This document shows, piece after piece, positions 6,592 through 11,588 of a stretch of 11,588 nt of DNA. The position numbers were made by a program, and so were the translations under genes. How positions within the stretch are numbered: the first letter of the stretch is position 1; the number at the start of each line of letters is the position of its first letter. This DNA comes from UBA1447 sp964612185 (lineage in GTDB: Bacteria; Bacillota; Clostridia; Oscillospirales; Acutalibacteraceae), in NCBI GenBank assembly GCA_964612185.1, contig CAZTCR010000063.1, positions 1-11,588 of the forward strand, written 5' to 3'. Under the pieces are notes generated by a model. It saw nothing but the letters and a program-made list of their open reading frames with translations. It was not told the DNA's origin and searched no databases.

Positions 6592-7839
6592 CTACGCGAG
6601 GCGGTGGATAAACAGACCGCTGAGCAGTTTGGGCTCAAACCAGGTGGACTTGGGCGGCATAATCTTGTCCGCATCGGCAATGGCCATGAGCTCGTCAATC
6701 GTCGTCGGGCACATGGAAAACGCGAGCACCATGTCCTCCCCCGCCCTGCGCTCAAGTTCCCCGAGCCCGCGGATTCCGCCGACAAAATCAATGCGTTTGT
6801 CTGTTCTCGGGTCATTGATGCCCAGTACGGGGGCGATCAAATTATCCTGTAAAATCGACACATCAAGCCTGCCCACAGGGTCCGTGTCGTCATAAGTGCC
6901 GGTTTTTGCTGTCAACTTGTACCACCTGCCGGCATAATACATGCCGAAGGTGTGCTTTTGGGCCGGTTTGTACGGCACTGCGGCGCCGGTGTCTTCCATG
7001 TCAAATTTTTCTTTGACTTTAACGGCAAAGGCATTAAAATCAAGCCCGTTCAAATCTTTTATCAGCCTGTTGTAGTCCATAATTTCCAGTTCATTCTGCG
7101 GGAATGCCACGGCGAGGAAAAAGTTGAACTCCTCCTCCCCCGTGTAACCCGGATTGGCAGCTCTGCGTTTTTTGGCCACGCTCACGGCCGATGCCGCGCG
7201 GTGGTGACCGTCGGCAATATACAGGTATTGAGTATTCGCGAATTCTGCCGTAATCCTTGAAGTGAGCGCCGCGTCGTCAATCACCCAGACCGTGTTCGCG
7301 ATGCCGTCTTCTGTCACAAAATCATAAACAGGCTTGTTCCCGGCTTTATACGCGTCTATCAGCGCGGCGAGTTGGCGGTTTTCCCTGTAAATTAAAAAAA
7401 TCGGGCCCGTGTTCGCGTCCAGGGTATCGACATGGTTGGTTCTGTCCGCTTCCTTGTCCGCCCGGGTCAATTCGTGCTTTTTGATGGTGTTGTTCAGATA
7501 GTCGTCTACCCCCGCGCAGCCGACCAGCCCCGTCTGGCTGCGGCCGTTCATCACTTGGCGGTAGATATAAATGTGCGGCTGTGTGTCCTGCACGCAAATG
7601 CCGTCTTGAACCAGTTTTTCCAGGTTGCTTTTCGCTTTCAGGTAAACTTCCCGGGTGTAGAGCCCGGTGCCCGGCGGCAAGTCAATTTCCGCCTTGTCCA
7701 CATGTAAAAAGGAGATGGGCTTGCCGGCGGCCATCGCGCGGGCTTCCTCGCTGTTCATGACATCATAGGGTAATGCCGCTACATCGGCGGCATGTGCCGG
7801 CACCGGGCGCACGCCCTTAAAAGGTCTGAATACTGCCAT
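6592..7839 (-). CDS. DUF1015 family protein
   Basis: The 415-residue product matches the DUF1015 family over its whole length. Marks are FRPFKGVRP and ALPYDV near the N-terminus (4-27), the conserved KHELTR at 121-126 followed by DR at 132-133, the signature ADGHHR at 209-214, and PPKSTWFEPKL near the C-terminus (395-405). The DGHHR signature looks like that of ParB/Srx-fold kinases, so a phosphotransfer role is possible but unproven. From memory, these genes often sit beside serine biosynthesis genes (serA, serC) in Clostridia; here it stands alone with its own promoter and terminator. No signal peptide or membrane segment is seen, so it is probably cytoplasmic. The start at 7839 has GAGGA 9-10 nt upstream. 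Confidence 0.9.
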   Translation of the reverse strand: MAVFRPFKGVRPVPAHAADVAALPYDVMNSEEARAMAAGKPISFLHVDKAEIDLPPGTGLYTREVYLKAKSNLEKLVQDGICVQDTQPHIYIYRQVMNGRSQTGLVGCAGVDDYLNNTIKKHELTRADKEADRTNHVDTLDANTGPIFLIYRENRQLAALIDAYKAGNKPVYDFVTEDGIANTVWVIDDAALTSRITAEFANTQYLYIADGHHRAASAVSVAKKRRAANPGYTGEEEFNFFLAVAFPQNELEIMDYNRLIKDLNGLDFNAFAVKVKEKFDMEDTGAAVPYKPAQKHTFGMYYAGRWYKLTAKTGTYDDTDPVGRLDVSILQDNLIAPVLGINDPRTDKRIDFVGGIRGLGELERRAGEDMVLAFSMCPTTIDELMAIADADKIMPPKSTWFEPKLLSGLFIHRLA

Positions 7840-7873
7840 TGATATGATTCCTCATTTCCTGTTAAAGTGAACC

Positions 7874-7886
7874 TTGCCAATGGCAA
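7874..7886. promoter_or_regulatory. Perfect palindrome at the DUF1015 transcription start (operator candidate)
   Basis: TTGCCA-A-TGGCAA, 6-bp perfect arms, begins 1 bp beyond the -10 box on the transcribed side and covers the expected +1 near 7881. This is a typical repressor position. The 8-mer TTGCCAAT recurs at 8331, in the HTH gene leader. Confidence 0.45.
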
Positions 7887-7887
7887 T

Positions 7888-7916
7888 AGTTTACAGCGAA
7901 TTCCCCTATCTTTCAA
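7888..7916 (-). promoter_or_regulatory. DUF1015 promoter
   Basis: TTGAAA (7916-7911), a 17-bp spacer and TAAACT (7893-7888) on the minus strand: a good -35 and a moderate -10. Confidence 0.6.
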
Positions 7917-7925
7917 CCGTTTCAT

Positions 7926-7960
7926 AAAAAAAAGACGGGGACGGACAACAGTCCGCCCCC
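7926..7960 (-). terminator. Terminator of the small HTH gene
   Basis: A 10-bp stem (7960-7951 with 7946-7937, one G-U pair on the minus strand), a 4-nt loop, then a short GTC step and T8 (7933-7926). It starts 24 bp after the HTH stop codon. Confidence 0.9.
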
Positions 7961-7984
7961 CGGGTTGGGTTTTTTCGCAAATAA

Positions 7985-8230
7985 TCAGTTGATGCCGAGC
8001 AGGTTGTTAACCGTTACGCCAAGAACCTCTGAGAGTGCCTTGAGCTCGAAGTCTGTAACATAACGCAGCTGACCTTCAAGTTTGGAGAGACCGGAAGCAT
8101 TCAGGTCAATACCCTTGATTTGAAGCTGTGTGAGGAGATCCTTTTGTTTCATGTTGATGGATTTGCGTTGCTGCTCGATTTTTGCACCAACGATGTTGCG
8201 ATCGCCGAGAGCTTGTTTTCTGATTCTCAT
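7985..8230 (-). CDS. Small XRE/Cro-type HTH protein
   Basis: The 81-residue product is almost entirely one helix-turn-helix domain (about 14-78). IVGAKIEQQRKSINMKQKDL leads into the variant ...KGIDLNASGLSKLEG recognition segment, and ELKALSEVLGVTVNNLL closes it. The longer spacing between the two HTH helices (QLQIKGIDL) is typical of a subgroup of small Clostridia regulators. The start is the ATG at 8230, with a textbook GGAGG 8 nt upstream; the frame is open further up but has no such site. There is no effector domain, so it probably acts as a dimeric DNA binder. Its targets are not visible. Confidence 0.88.
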   Translation of the reverse strand: MRIRKQALGDRNIVGAKIEQQRKSINMKQKDLLTQLQIKGIDLNASGLSKLEGQLRYVTDFELKALSEVLGVTVNNLLGIN

Positions 8231-8375
8231 AATACTACCTCCTTCATTTATTTCACATACAACCACTGTCCACATCAACAGCGTATATATGCGGGCGGGT
8301 AATTATTACAGCTTGTATAATTTTTTACCCTTGCCAATCACAAAGTACAATGTTTTGTCCTGTGTGACTGACTAA

Positions 8376-8404
8376 ATTATATCACTATCGGAACATACAG
8401 TCAA
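8376..8404 (-). promoter_or_regulatory. Promoter of the small HTH gene
   Basis: TTGACT (8404-8399), a 17-bp spacer and a perfect TATAAT (8381-8376) on the minus strand. The expected start near 8369 leaves a leader of about 140 nt before the ATG at 8230. The leader contains the palindrome GTAAT-T-ATTAC (8299-8309). Confidence 0.8.
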
Positions 8405-8612
8405 GTATTATTCTAAAAATAAATTGAGGGCGTGAACATTTATCACATAATTGATAGGTTATTTTTCCGATTTCAGCCATTTGTTGTTTGTTTTGCACAT
8501 ATTATATGTCATTTTTCACATAATTTTATCTATATTTCATTTATTTCACTATGCTCGGCCATTTTTGAGCCTGCGTCAATGATGAACTTTTTGTTAACAA
8601 CCCGTCATTTTT

Positions 8613-8626
8613 CCGGCAAAAGATTG
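8613..8626. repeat. 14-bp direct repeat, copy 1
   Basis: CCGGCAAAAGATTG, identical to 8744-8757, 131 bp apart, both upstream of pncB. Confidence 0.75.
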
Positions 8627-8650
8627 CCAATCGGCAGTTGAACTGCAATC
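8622..8650 (+). repeat. Nested inverted repeat followed by a T-rich stretch
   Basis: Outer arms GATTGC (8622-8627) and GCAATC (8645-8650) enclose the overlapping perfect palindrome GCAGTT-G-AACTGC (8634-8646). Another small palindrome, GATTG-C-CAATC, is at 8622-8632. TATTTTT follows. It could be an operator cluster or a weak terminator. Confidence 0.5.
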
Positions 8651-8743
8651 TATTTTTCATGATACTCATTTTTAGTGTCTTTTTTATGTTCTAAATCTGC
8701 TACAAATAGTATAATTTACTTTCAATCCTGCACAATAATCCCG

Positions 8744-8757
8744 CCGGCAAAAGATTG
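8744..8757. repeat. 14-bp direct repeat, copy 2
   Basis: Identical to 8613-8626. It ends 20 bp before the extended -10 of pncB, so it occupies the -35 region; a bound protein there would affect transcription. Confidence 0.75.
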
Positions 8758-8777
8758 TTTTTATTCAGCGAAAACTA

Positions 8778-8786
8778 TGGTATAAT
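8778..8786 (+). promoter_or_regulatory. pncB promoter, extended -10
   Basis: TGGTATAAT is a perfect TATAAT with the extended TG. The -35 is poor, as usual for this promoter type. The leader to the ATG would be about 70 nt. A second TATAAT at 8710-8715 lacks a -35 and is less likely. Confidence 0.65.
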
Positions 8787-8862
8787 CATAATCGGCGGCC
8801 GCACACGAAATGCCTGTCTAATTTGCGGCAATCGATTGAATAAACAGCAAAGAGGTGTTCGG

Positions 8863-10338
8863 ATGAGAACCGGAGATGATGACGCGAGGAACCTGACCAT
8901 GCTGGTCGATTTTTATGAGTTTGCCATGGCGAACGGTTACTTTGCAAGCGGCTGCAAAGATACGATCGCATATTTTGACATGTTTTTCCGCAGTACGCCC
9001 GATTCCGGCGGGTTCGCGGTAATGGCGGGTGTCGAACAGGTGATTGATTACCTGGAAAACCTGCGTTTTTCCGCGCGGGATATCGAATTTTTACGGCGCA
9101 AAGGGTGCAAAGAGGATTTTCTTTTTTACCTTGCCGGTTTCAATTTTGCCTGCGATATTTGGGCAGTGCCGGAAGGCACGCCGGTTTTCCCCGGTGAGCC
9201 GATTGTCACCGTGCGGGGTCCCGTGATACAAGCGCAGTTCATCGAAACCATGCTGCTCCAATGCATCAACCACCAAACACTTATCGCGACGAAAGCGAAC
9301 CGGATTGTGAGAGCCGCTCAGGGGCGGTCCGTGTTTGAATTTGGTGCCAGGCGGGCGCACGGTGCGGACGCCGCGCTTTACGGCGCGAGAGCCGCCTATA
9401 TCGGCGGGTGCGCGGCTTCTTCCTGCACGCTCGCGGAAACTGCGCTGGGCGTGCCGGCCGCGGGCACCATGACGCACAGCTGGGTACAGATGTTTGACAA
9501 CGAGCTGGACGCTTTTTGCGCCTTCGCGCGGGAATATCCCGACAATTGCTCTTTGCTCGTTGATACATACAACACGCTCAAATCAGGGCTGCCCAATGCT
9601 ATTGCGGCGTTTGAAAAAGAGGTTGTTCCGAAAGGTTTCCGCCCGAAATCGGTGCGTATTGACAGCGGCGACATCGCGTACCTTTCGCGTAAAGTGCGCA
9701 AGATGCTGGACGAAGCCGGTTTTCCGGATTGCGGCATTGTCGCATCCAACTCGCTTGACGAATACATCATACGCGACATGATCAGCCAGGGTGCCAAGGT
9801 GGATACCTTTGTGGTAGGTGAACGGCTCATCACCTCCGCGTCCGCCCCTGTGTTCAGCGGTGTGTACAAGCTCTGTGCCATCGAACGCGGCGGCGGGATT
9901 GAACCGAAAATAAAGCTCAGCGAAAATGTGACAAAAATTACAACCCCGTGCTTTAAAAAAGTCTGGCGTTTGTTTGACAGGGACACGGGCAAGGCGATTG
10001 CGGACCTGATAACCCTCGCCGATGAGGAAATCAACGAAAATGAGCCGTATGAGCTGTTTGACCCCGATTATACCTGGAAACGCAAAACAGTCGAACATTT
10101 TGTCGCGCGGCCGCTGCTGCAAAAGATTTTTGAAAACGGAAAATGTATTTACGAACGCCCGCCGCTCGCCGATATGAAAACCTACTGTGCGCAGCAGGTC
10201 GACACGCTGTGGGAAGAAGTGCTGCGGTTCGAAAACCCGCACAACTACTATGTTGATTTATCGCAAATGCTTTGGGATGAAAAGAAAAGTATCATTGACA
10301 GTTGGACAGGCAAACAGCCGGTTGAACGAAAAGGATAA
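8863..10338 (+). CDS. pncB: Nicotinate phosphoribosyltransferase
   Basis: The 491-residue enzyme joins nicotinate and PRPP, with ATP hydrolysis, to nicotinate mononucleotide, the entry step of NAD salvage (Preiss-Handler route). Family marks are LVDFYEFAMANGYF (14-27), SGGFAVMAGVEQVIDYL (48-64), FGARRAHG (160-167), GTMTHSWVQMF (201-211) with His205 as the likely phosphorylated histidine, DTYNTLKSG (234-242), RIDSGDI (265-271) and VVGERLITS (317-325). Length is normal for the Firmicute form. The start chosen is the ATG at 8863, with AGAGGTG 5 nt upstream; the frame stays open to 8755 without a better start. It stands alone between its own promoter and terminator, so no nicotinamidase or nadD partner is adjacent. 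Confidence 0.95.
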   Translation: MRTGDDDARNLTMLVDFYEFAMANGYFASGCKDTIAYFDMFFRSTPDSGGFAVMAGVEQVIDYLENLRFSARDIEFLRRKGCKEDFLFYLAGFNFACDIWAVPEGTPVFPGEPIVTVRGPVIQAQFIETMLLQCINHQTLIATKANRIVRAAQGRSVFEFGARRAHGADAALYGARAAYIGGCAASSCTLAETALGVPAAGTMTHSWVQMFDNELDAFCAFAREYPDNCSLLVDTYNTLKSGLPNAIAAFEKEVVPKGFRPKSVRIDSGDIAYLSRKVRKMLDEAGFPDCGIVASNSLDEYIIRDMISQGAKVDTFVVGERLITSASAPVFSGVYKLCAIERGGGIEPKIKLSENVTKITTPCFKKVWRLFDRDTGKAIADLITLADEEINENEPYELFDPDYTWKRKTVEHFVARPLLQKIFENGKCIYERPPLADMKTYCAQQVDTLWEEVLRFENPHNYYVDLSQMLWDEKKSIIDSWTGKQPVERKG

Positions 10339-10343
10339 CAAGT

Positions 10344-10375
10344 AAAGGGGCGCGGTTTTATACCGTGCCCCTTTT
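10344..10375 (+). terminator. pncB terminator
   Basis: AAAGGGGCGCGGT (10344-10356) pairs with ACCGTGCCCCTTT (10362-10374) with one G-U pair on the plus strand, a 5-nt loop and a T-run. On the minus strand the pair becomes an A-C mismatch. It still may also serve the converging small gene that stops at 10387. Confidence 0.85.
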
Positions 10376-10386
10376 GGTTTGATGGT

Positions 10387-10674
10387 TTACGCGACCCAGT
10401 AACCGGACGAACGCACAGGCGGCTGAACCGGCGCGAGCACCGGGGGTGCAGGCTGCGCGCGAAGCGGGCGGGCGTTCATTTGCTGTTCTTGCAAGCGGAG
10501 CCTGCGCCTCTTTTCCGCGGCTTTGCGGCGGCGGTGGTTGCGGATGTTGATGCCAATCGCGCGAAAGAGCTTGTCCTCAAAAGCGATGAATTTGTCCTCA
10601 TGGAGAAAGCCCCAGATGATCAATAAAATCGCGATGAATTCGATGGTTGTTTTAACGGCAAAAATCGCTGTCAT
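10387..10674 (-). CDS. Small single-span membrane protein, possibly SOS-controlled
   Basis: This 95-residue protein of unknown function starts at the ATG at 10674, preceded by GGAGGG at 8-nt spacing; an upstream in-frame start is not supported. Residues 4-23 form one membrane helix (FAVKTTIEFIAILLIIWGFL). The segment HEDKFIAFEDKLFRAIG (25-41) follows, then a strongly basic stretch (RNHRRRKAAEKRRRLRL, 45-61) and a proline/alanine-rich tail. The positive charges predict a cytoplasmic C-terminus. The GF-hEDK-IAFE-kL pattern recalls small conserved Clostridia proteins without known role. Two strong promoters and a LexA-like box precede it. Its topology differs from the SOS division inhibitors YneA and SosA, whose tails face outside. 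Confidence 0.75.
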   Translation of the reverse strand: MTAIFAVKTTIEFIAILLIIWGFLHEDKFIAFEDKLFRAIGINIRNHRRRKAAEKRRRLRLQEQQMNARPLRAQPAPPVLAPVQPPVRSSGYWVA

Positions 10675-10700
10675 GATAAATTCCCTCCTCAAAATGGCCT

Positions 10701-10712
10701 GAACATTTGTTC
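10701..10712. promoter_or_regulatory. Putative LexA (SOS) box
   Basis: On the minus strand the site reads GAAC-AAAT-GTTC, a perfect GAAC-N4-GTTC palindrome. It also fits the R-N-R-Y core of the Bacillus DinR/LexA consensus (CGAACRNRYGTTYC). It lies at about +5 to +16 of the proximal promoter, where a bound repressor would block transcription. Confidence 0.6.
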
Positions 10713-10723
10713 TTACAATCACT

Positions 10724-10751
10724 ATTATAGCATTGTTTCAAGGTTTGTCAA
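10724..10751 (-). promoter_or_regulatory. Proximal promoter of the small membrane protein gene
   Basis: Perfect TTGACA (10751-10746) and perfect TATAAT (10729-10724) with a 16-bp spacer on the minus strand. Confidence 0.88.
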
Positions 10752-10763
10752 TACAAATGTTCG
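10752..10763. promoter_or_regulatory. Second, weaker LexA-like site
   Basis: On the minus strand it reads GAAC-ATTT-GTAT, two mismatches from GAAC-N4-GTTC. The 10 bp ACAAATGTTC (10754-10763) is the exact inverted copy of 10701-10710. The two sites flank the proximal promoter, centre to centre 51 bp, close to five helical turns. Confidence 0.4.
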
Positions 10764-10781
10764 ATATATTTGAGCTGTTGC

Positions 10782-10797
10782 GTCCCAATCATGGGAC
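10782..10797. repeat. Short perfect hairpin between the two promoters
   Basis: GTCCCA-ATCA-TGGGAC. It would lie in the leader of transcripts from the distal promoter. It has no U-tract, so it is not a terminator; an operator or mRNA hairpin is possible. Confidence 0.5.
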
Positions 10798-10836
10798 TTT
10801 ACAAAACAAAGAACTGGTTTGTGTTTTTACAAGTTG

Positions 10837-10865
10837 ATTGTATCACAAGATATAGTCGTTGTCAA
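10837..10865 (-). promoter_or_regulatory. Distal promoter of the small membrane protein gene
   Basis: Perfect TTGACA (10865-10860), 17-bp spacer, TACAAT (10842-10837) on the minus strand. It lies just past the terminator of the XRE gene, so it starts an independent transcript. Confidence 0.75.
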
Positions 10866-10908
10866 CAATCAAACCACAACAAGTAGAGTTTTTGCGCATT
10901 TTTTTTGC

Positions 10909-10952
10909 AAAAAAATACCCGCTGCCAAACACTTTGATTTTTGGCGCCGGGT
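10909..10952 (-). terminator. Terminator of the XRE regulator gene
   Basis: On the minus strand ACCCG and GCCAAA pair with their partners across a 2-by-2 internal loop (10952-10940 with 10929-10917), and TATTTTTTT follows. It begins 22 bp after the XRE stop. The adjoining T8-GC-A7 tract (10899-10915) makes the site symmetrical in A/T. Confidence 0.8.
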
Positions 10953-10974
10953 GGATAGCATATAATTTGCATGG

Positions 10975-11403
10975 TTACCGCTGCGGTTTTTCCTTTTCCT
11001 TTTTGCCGGCGTCGTCCTTGCGGGCACGCCGGGTATCCGGGTTGAGCGCCATCTCCTTGAGGGTTTCTATCGCTTCATCCTTATTTCTGCACAGCCGGAA
11101 AAGAAGAATAGCCCGCTGCTCTTGACGGTTGAGGCTTGTAAAGGTCTGCGAATTTTCGCCGTTGTGCAGGTATTCTTCCACCGATTCCCGGACCGCCTCG
11201 CGGTTGTCGGCTGCGTCCTTTGTCAGCATCTCCAGCGACACATTGAAAATACAGCACAGTTTAATAAGGGTATCCACATCGGGCTTGATTTTGCCCGTTT
11301 CGTAATAGGTATAGGTAGAGCGGTCGATGTTCAGCAACTTTGCAACCTGCTGCTGTGTCAGCCGGTTGTTTAGGCGCATCATTTTTAAAGTTTGATGAAT
11401 CAT
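10975..11403 (-). CDS. XRE-family transcriptional regulator
   Basis: The 142-residue protein has an N-terminal HTH domain (about 5-62). MRLNNRLTQQQVAKLLNIDR is the HTH core, followed by STYTYYETGKIKPDVDTLIKL and FNVSLEMLTKD. The middle (70-122) is helical, with RQEQRAILLFRLCRNKDEAIETLKEM, and may dimerise. The tail (125-142) is lysine/arginine-rich and probably disordered. The start at 11403 has GGAGGGGG a few nt upstream; the frame continues upstream to 11439 but without a ribosome binding site. Inverted repeats at its promoter suggest it controls itself. Its other targets are not evident; the neighbouring membrane protein gene has its own promoters without the same repeat. Confidence 0.9.
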   Translation of the reverse strand: MIHQTLKMMRLNNRLTQQQVAKLLNIDRSTYTYYETGKIKPDVDTLIKLCCIFNVSLEMLTKDAADNREAVRESVEEYLHNGENSQTFTSLNRQEQRAILLFRLCRNKDEAIETLKEMALNPDTRRARKDDAGKKEKEKPQR

Positions 11404-11432
11404 TTCAACCCCCTCCTGATGGATGTAAAAAA

Positions 11433-11496
11433 GTAACATACCATTATACTATACCAATTGTTACCTTTCCGTCAACTTTTTGTGACTAATGGTCAC
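11433..11496. promoter_or_regulatory. GTNAC inverted repeats around the XRE promoter (operator candidates)
   Basis: Two inverted pairs are seen: GTAACA (11433-11438) with TGTTAC (11459-11464), spanning the -10 region and the start side of the promoter, and GTGAC-TAATG-GTCAC (11482-11496), just upstream of the -35. The repeated GTNAC half-site in four copies suggests binding by one dimeric regulator, most simply the XRE protein itself. Confidence 0.45.
11448..11475 (-). promoter_or_regulatory. XRE gene promoter
   Basis: TTGACG (11475-11470), a 16-bp spacer ending in TGG and TATAGT (11453-11448), an extended -10, on the minus strand. A TATAAT just downstream has a spacing that is too long. Confidence 0.7.
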
Positions 11497-11541
11497 TTTC
11501 CGGCCCCACGGGCGAATCTCCCCCGTTGATCCCCACCATGT

Positions 11542-11580
11542 CCGAAAAGCCTTGTAAGTCAAGGCTTTTCGGGCTTTTTT
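11542..11580 (+). terminator. Strong plus-strand terminator at the right edge
   Basis: A perfect 13-bp stem, CCGAAAAGCCTTG (11542-11554) with CAAGGCTTTTCGG (11560-11572), a 5-nt loop, then GC and T6. On the minus strand no U-tract follows. No plus-strand protein gene precedes it in the window. Confidence 0.8.
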
Positions 11581-11588
11581 CTGCAGTT

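Larger units (their letters stand above)
8231..8862. other. Long AT-rich divergent intergenic region
   Basis: This 632-bp gap holds the HTH promoter on the minus strand, the pncB promoter on the plus strand, a 14-bp direct repeat and a nested inverted repeat. The middle part (8405-8740) is T-rich with CATTTTT at 8510, 8560, 8606 and 8667. An open frame from a GTG at 8432 to 8641 was judged spurious. I see no riboswitch or RNA gene I can name. Confidence 0.6.

Noticed and set aside
8432..8641. A 69-codon plus-strand open frame starting at GTG
   Set aside because: The product is an F/I/H-rich translation of T-rich DNA, the GAGGG lies too close to the GTG, and palindromes overlap its end. No domain is recognisable.
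8710..8715. TATAAT as the main pncB -10
   Set aside because: No acceptable -35 lies 16-18 bp upstream; the extended -10 at 8778-8786 is better placed.
10811..10822. GAACTGGTTTGT as a third LexA box
   Set aside because: Only the GAAC half fits; the second half has three mismatches from GTTC.
11500..11538. A stretch ending in CCACCA that looked like a tRNA 3' end
   Set aside because: No T-loop (TTC) or matching acceptor 5' strand could be placed, and the upstream bases are the XRE promoter.
11539..11588. Open frame from ATG at 11539 running off the edge
   Set aside because: It has no ribosome binding site and is made of the terminator hairpin.

Overview
The window looks like a chromosomal segment of a moderately GC-rich Firmicute, most likely a gut Clostridia/Oscillospirales-type organism. 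The support is strong GGAGG-type ribosome binding sites, TTG starts, consensus sigma-A promoters (TTGACA/TATAAT), a Gram-positive style SOS box, U-tract terminators and a mosaic of short hairpin repeats like those in gut Clostridia. No rRNA, tRNA, CRISPR array, transposase or integrase was seen. Assignments rest on motif recognition and remembered families, not on a database search.

Left part (1-2193). A complete type I restriction-modification methyltransferase gene (hsdM, minus strand) runs to position 261. The specificity and restriction genes that normally accompany it would lie beyond the left edge. The AT-rich 260 bp after hsdM is odd. A 32-bp copy of the hsdM 3' end recurs 231 bp downstream (exactly 77 codons). 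Each copy overlaps, in another frame, the start of a small ORF, and the two ORFs have similar N-termini. Three perfect inverted repeats and possible remnants of a RhuM-like gene lie between the copies. Upstream of hsdM are its promoter and then a ~170-bp cluster of five short hairpins (1930-2097).

Central minus-strand unit (2194-6345). Four genes are packed head to tail: citrate synthase, an unknown multi-pass membrane protein, an AEC-family carrier and a short QueG-like iron-sulfur protein. Spacings are 29, 1 and 43-54 bp, with one strong promoter in front and one terminator behind. The first three suggest citrate or another organic acid being made and moved across the membrane; the role of the fourth is unclear.

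Next come two single minus-strand genes, each with its own promoter and terminator. One is a DUF1015 protein, with a perfect palindrome over its predicted transcription start. The other is an 81-residue HTH protein with a ~140-nt leader. A 630-bp AT-rich intergenic region then separates these from the only plus-strand gene, pncB (nicotinate phosphoribosyltransferase, NAD salvage), which has its own promoter and terminator.

Right part (10387-11588). A 95-residue single-span membrane protein with a basic, proline-rich tail has two consensus promoters. A near-perfect SOS (LexA) box lies at its proximal transcription start, and a second weaker copy lies behind the -35. To its right is an XRE-type regulator with a cluster of GTNAC inverted repeats at its promoter. 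A strong plus-strand terminator at the right edge has no visible gene in front of it.
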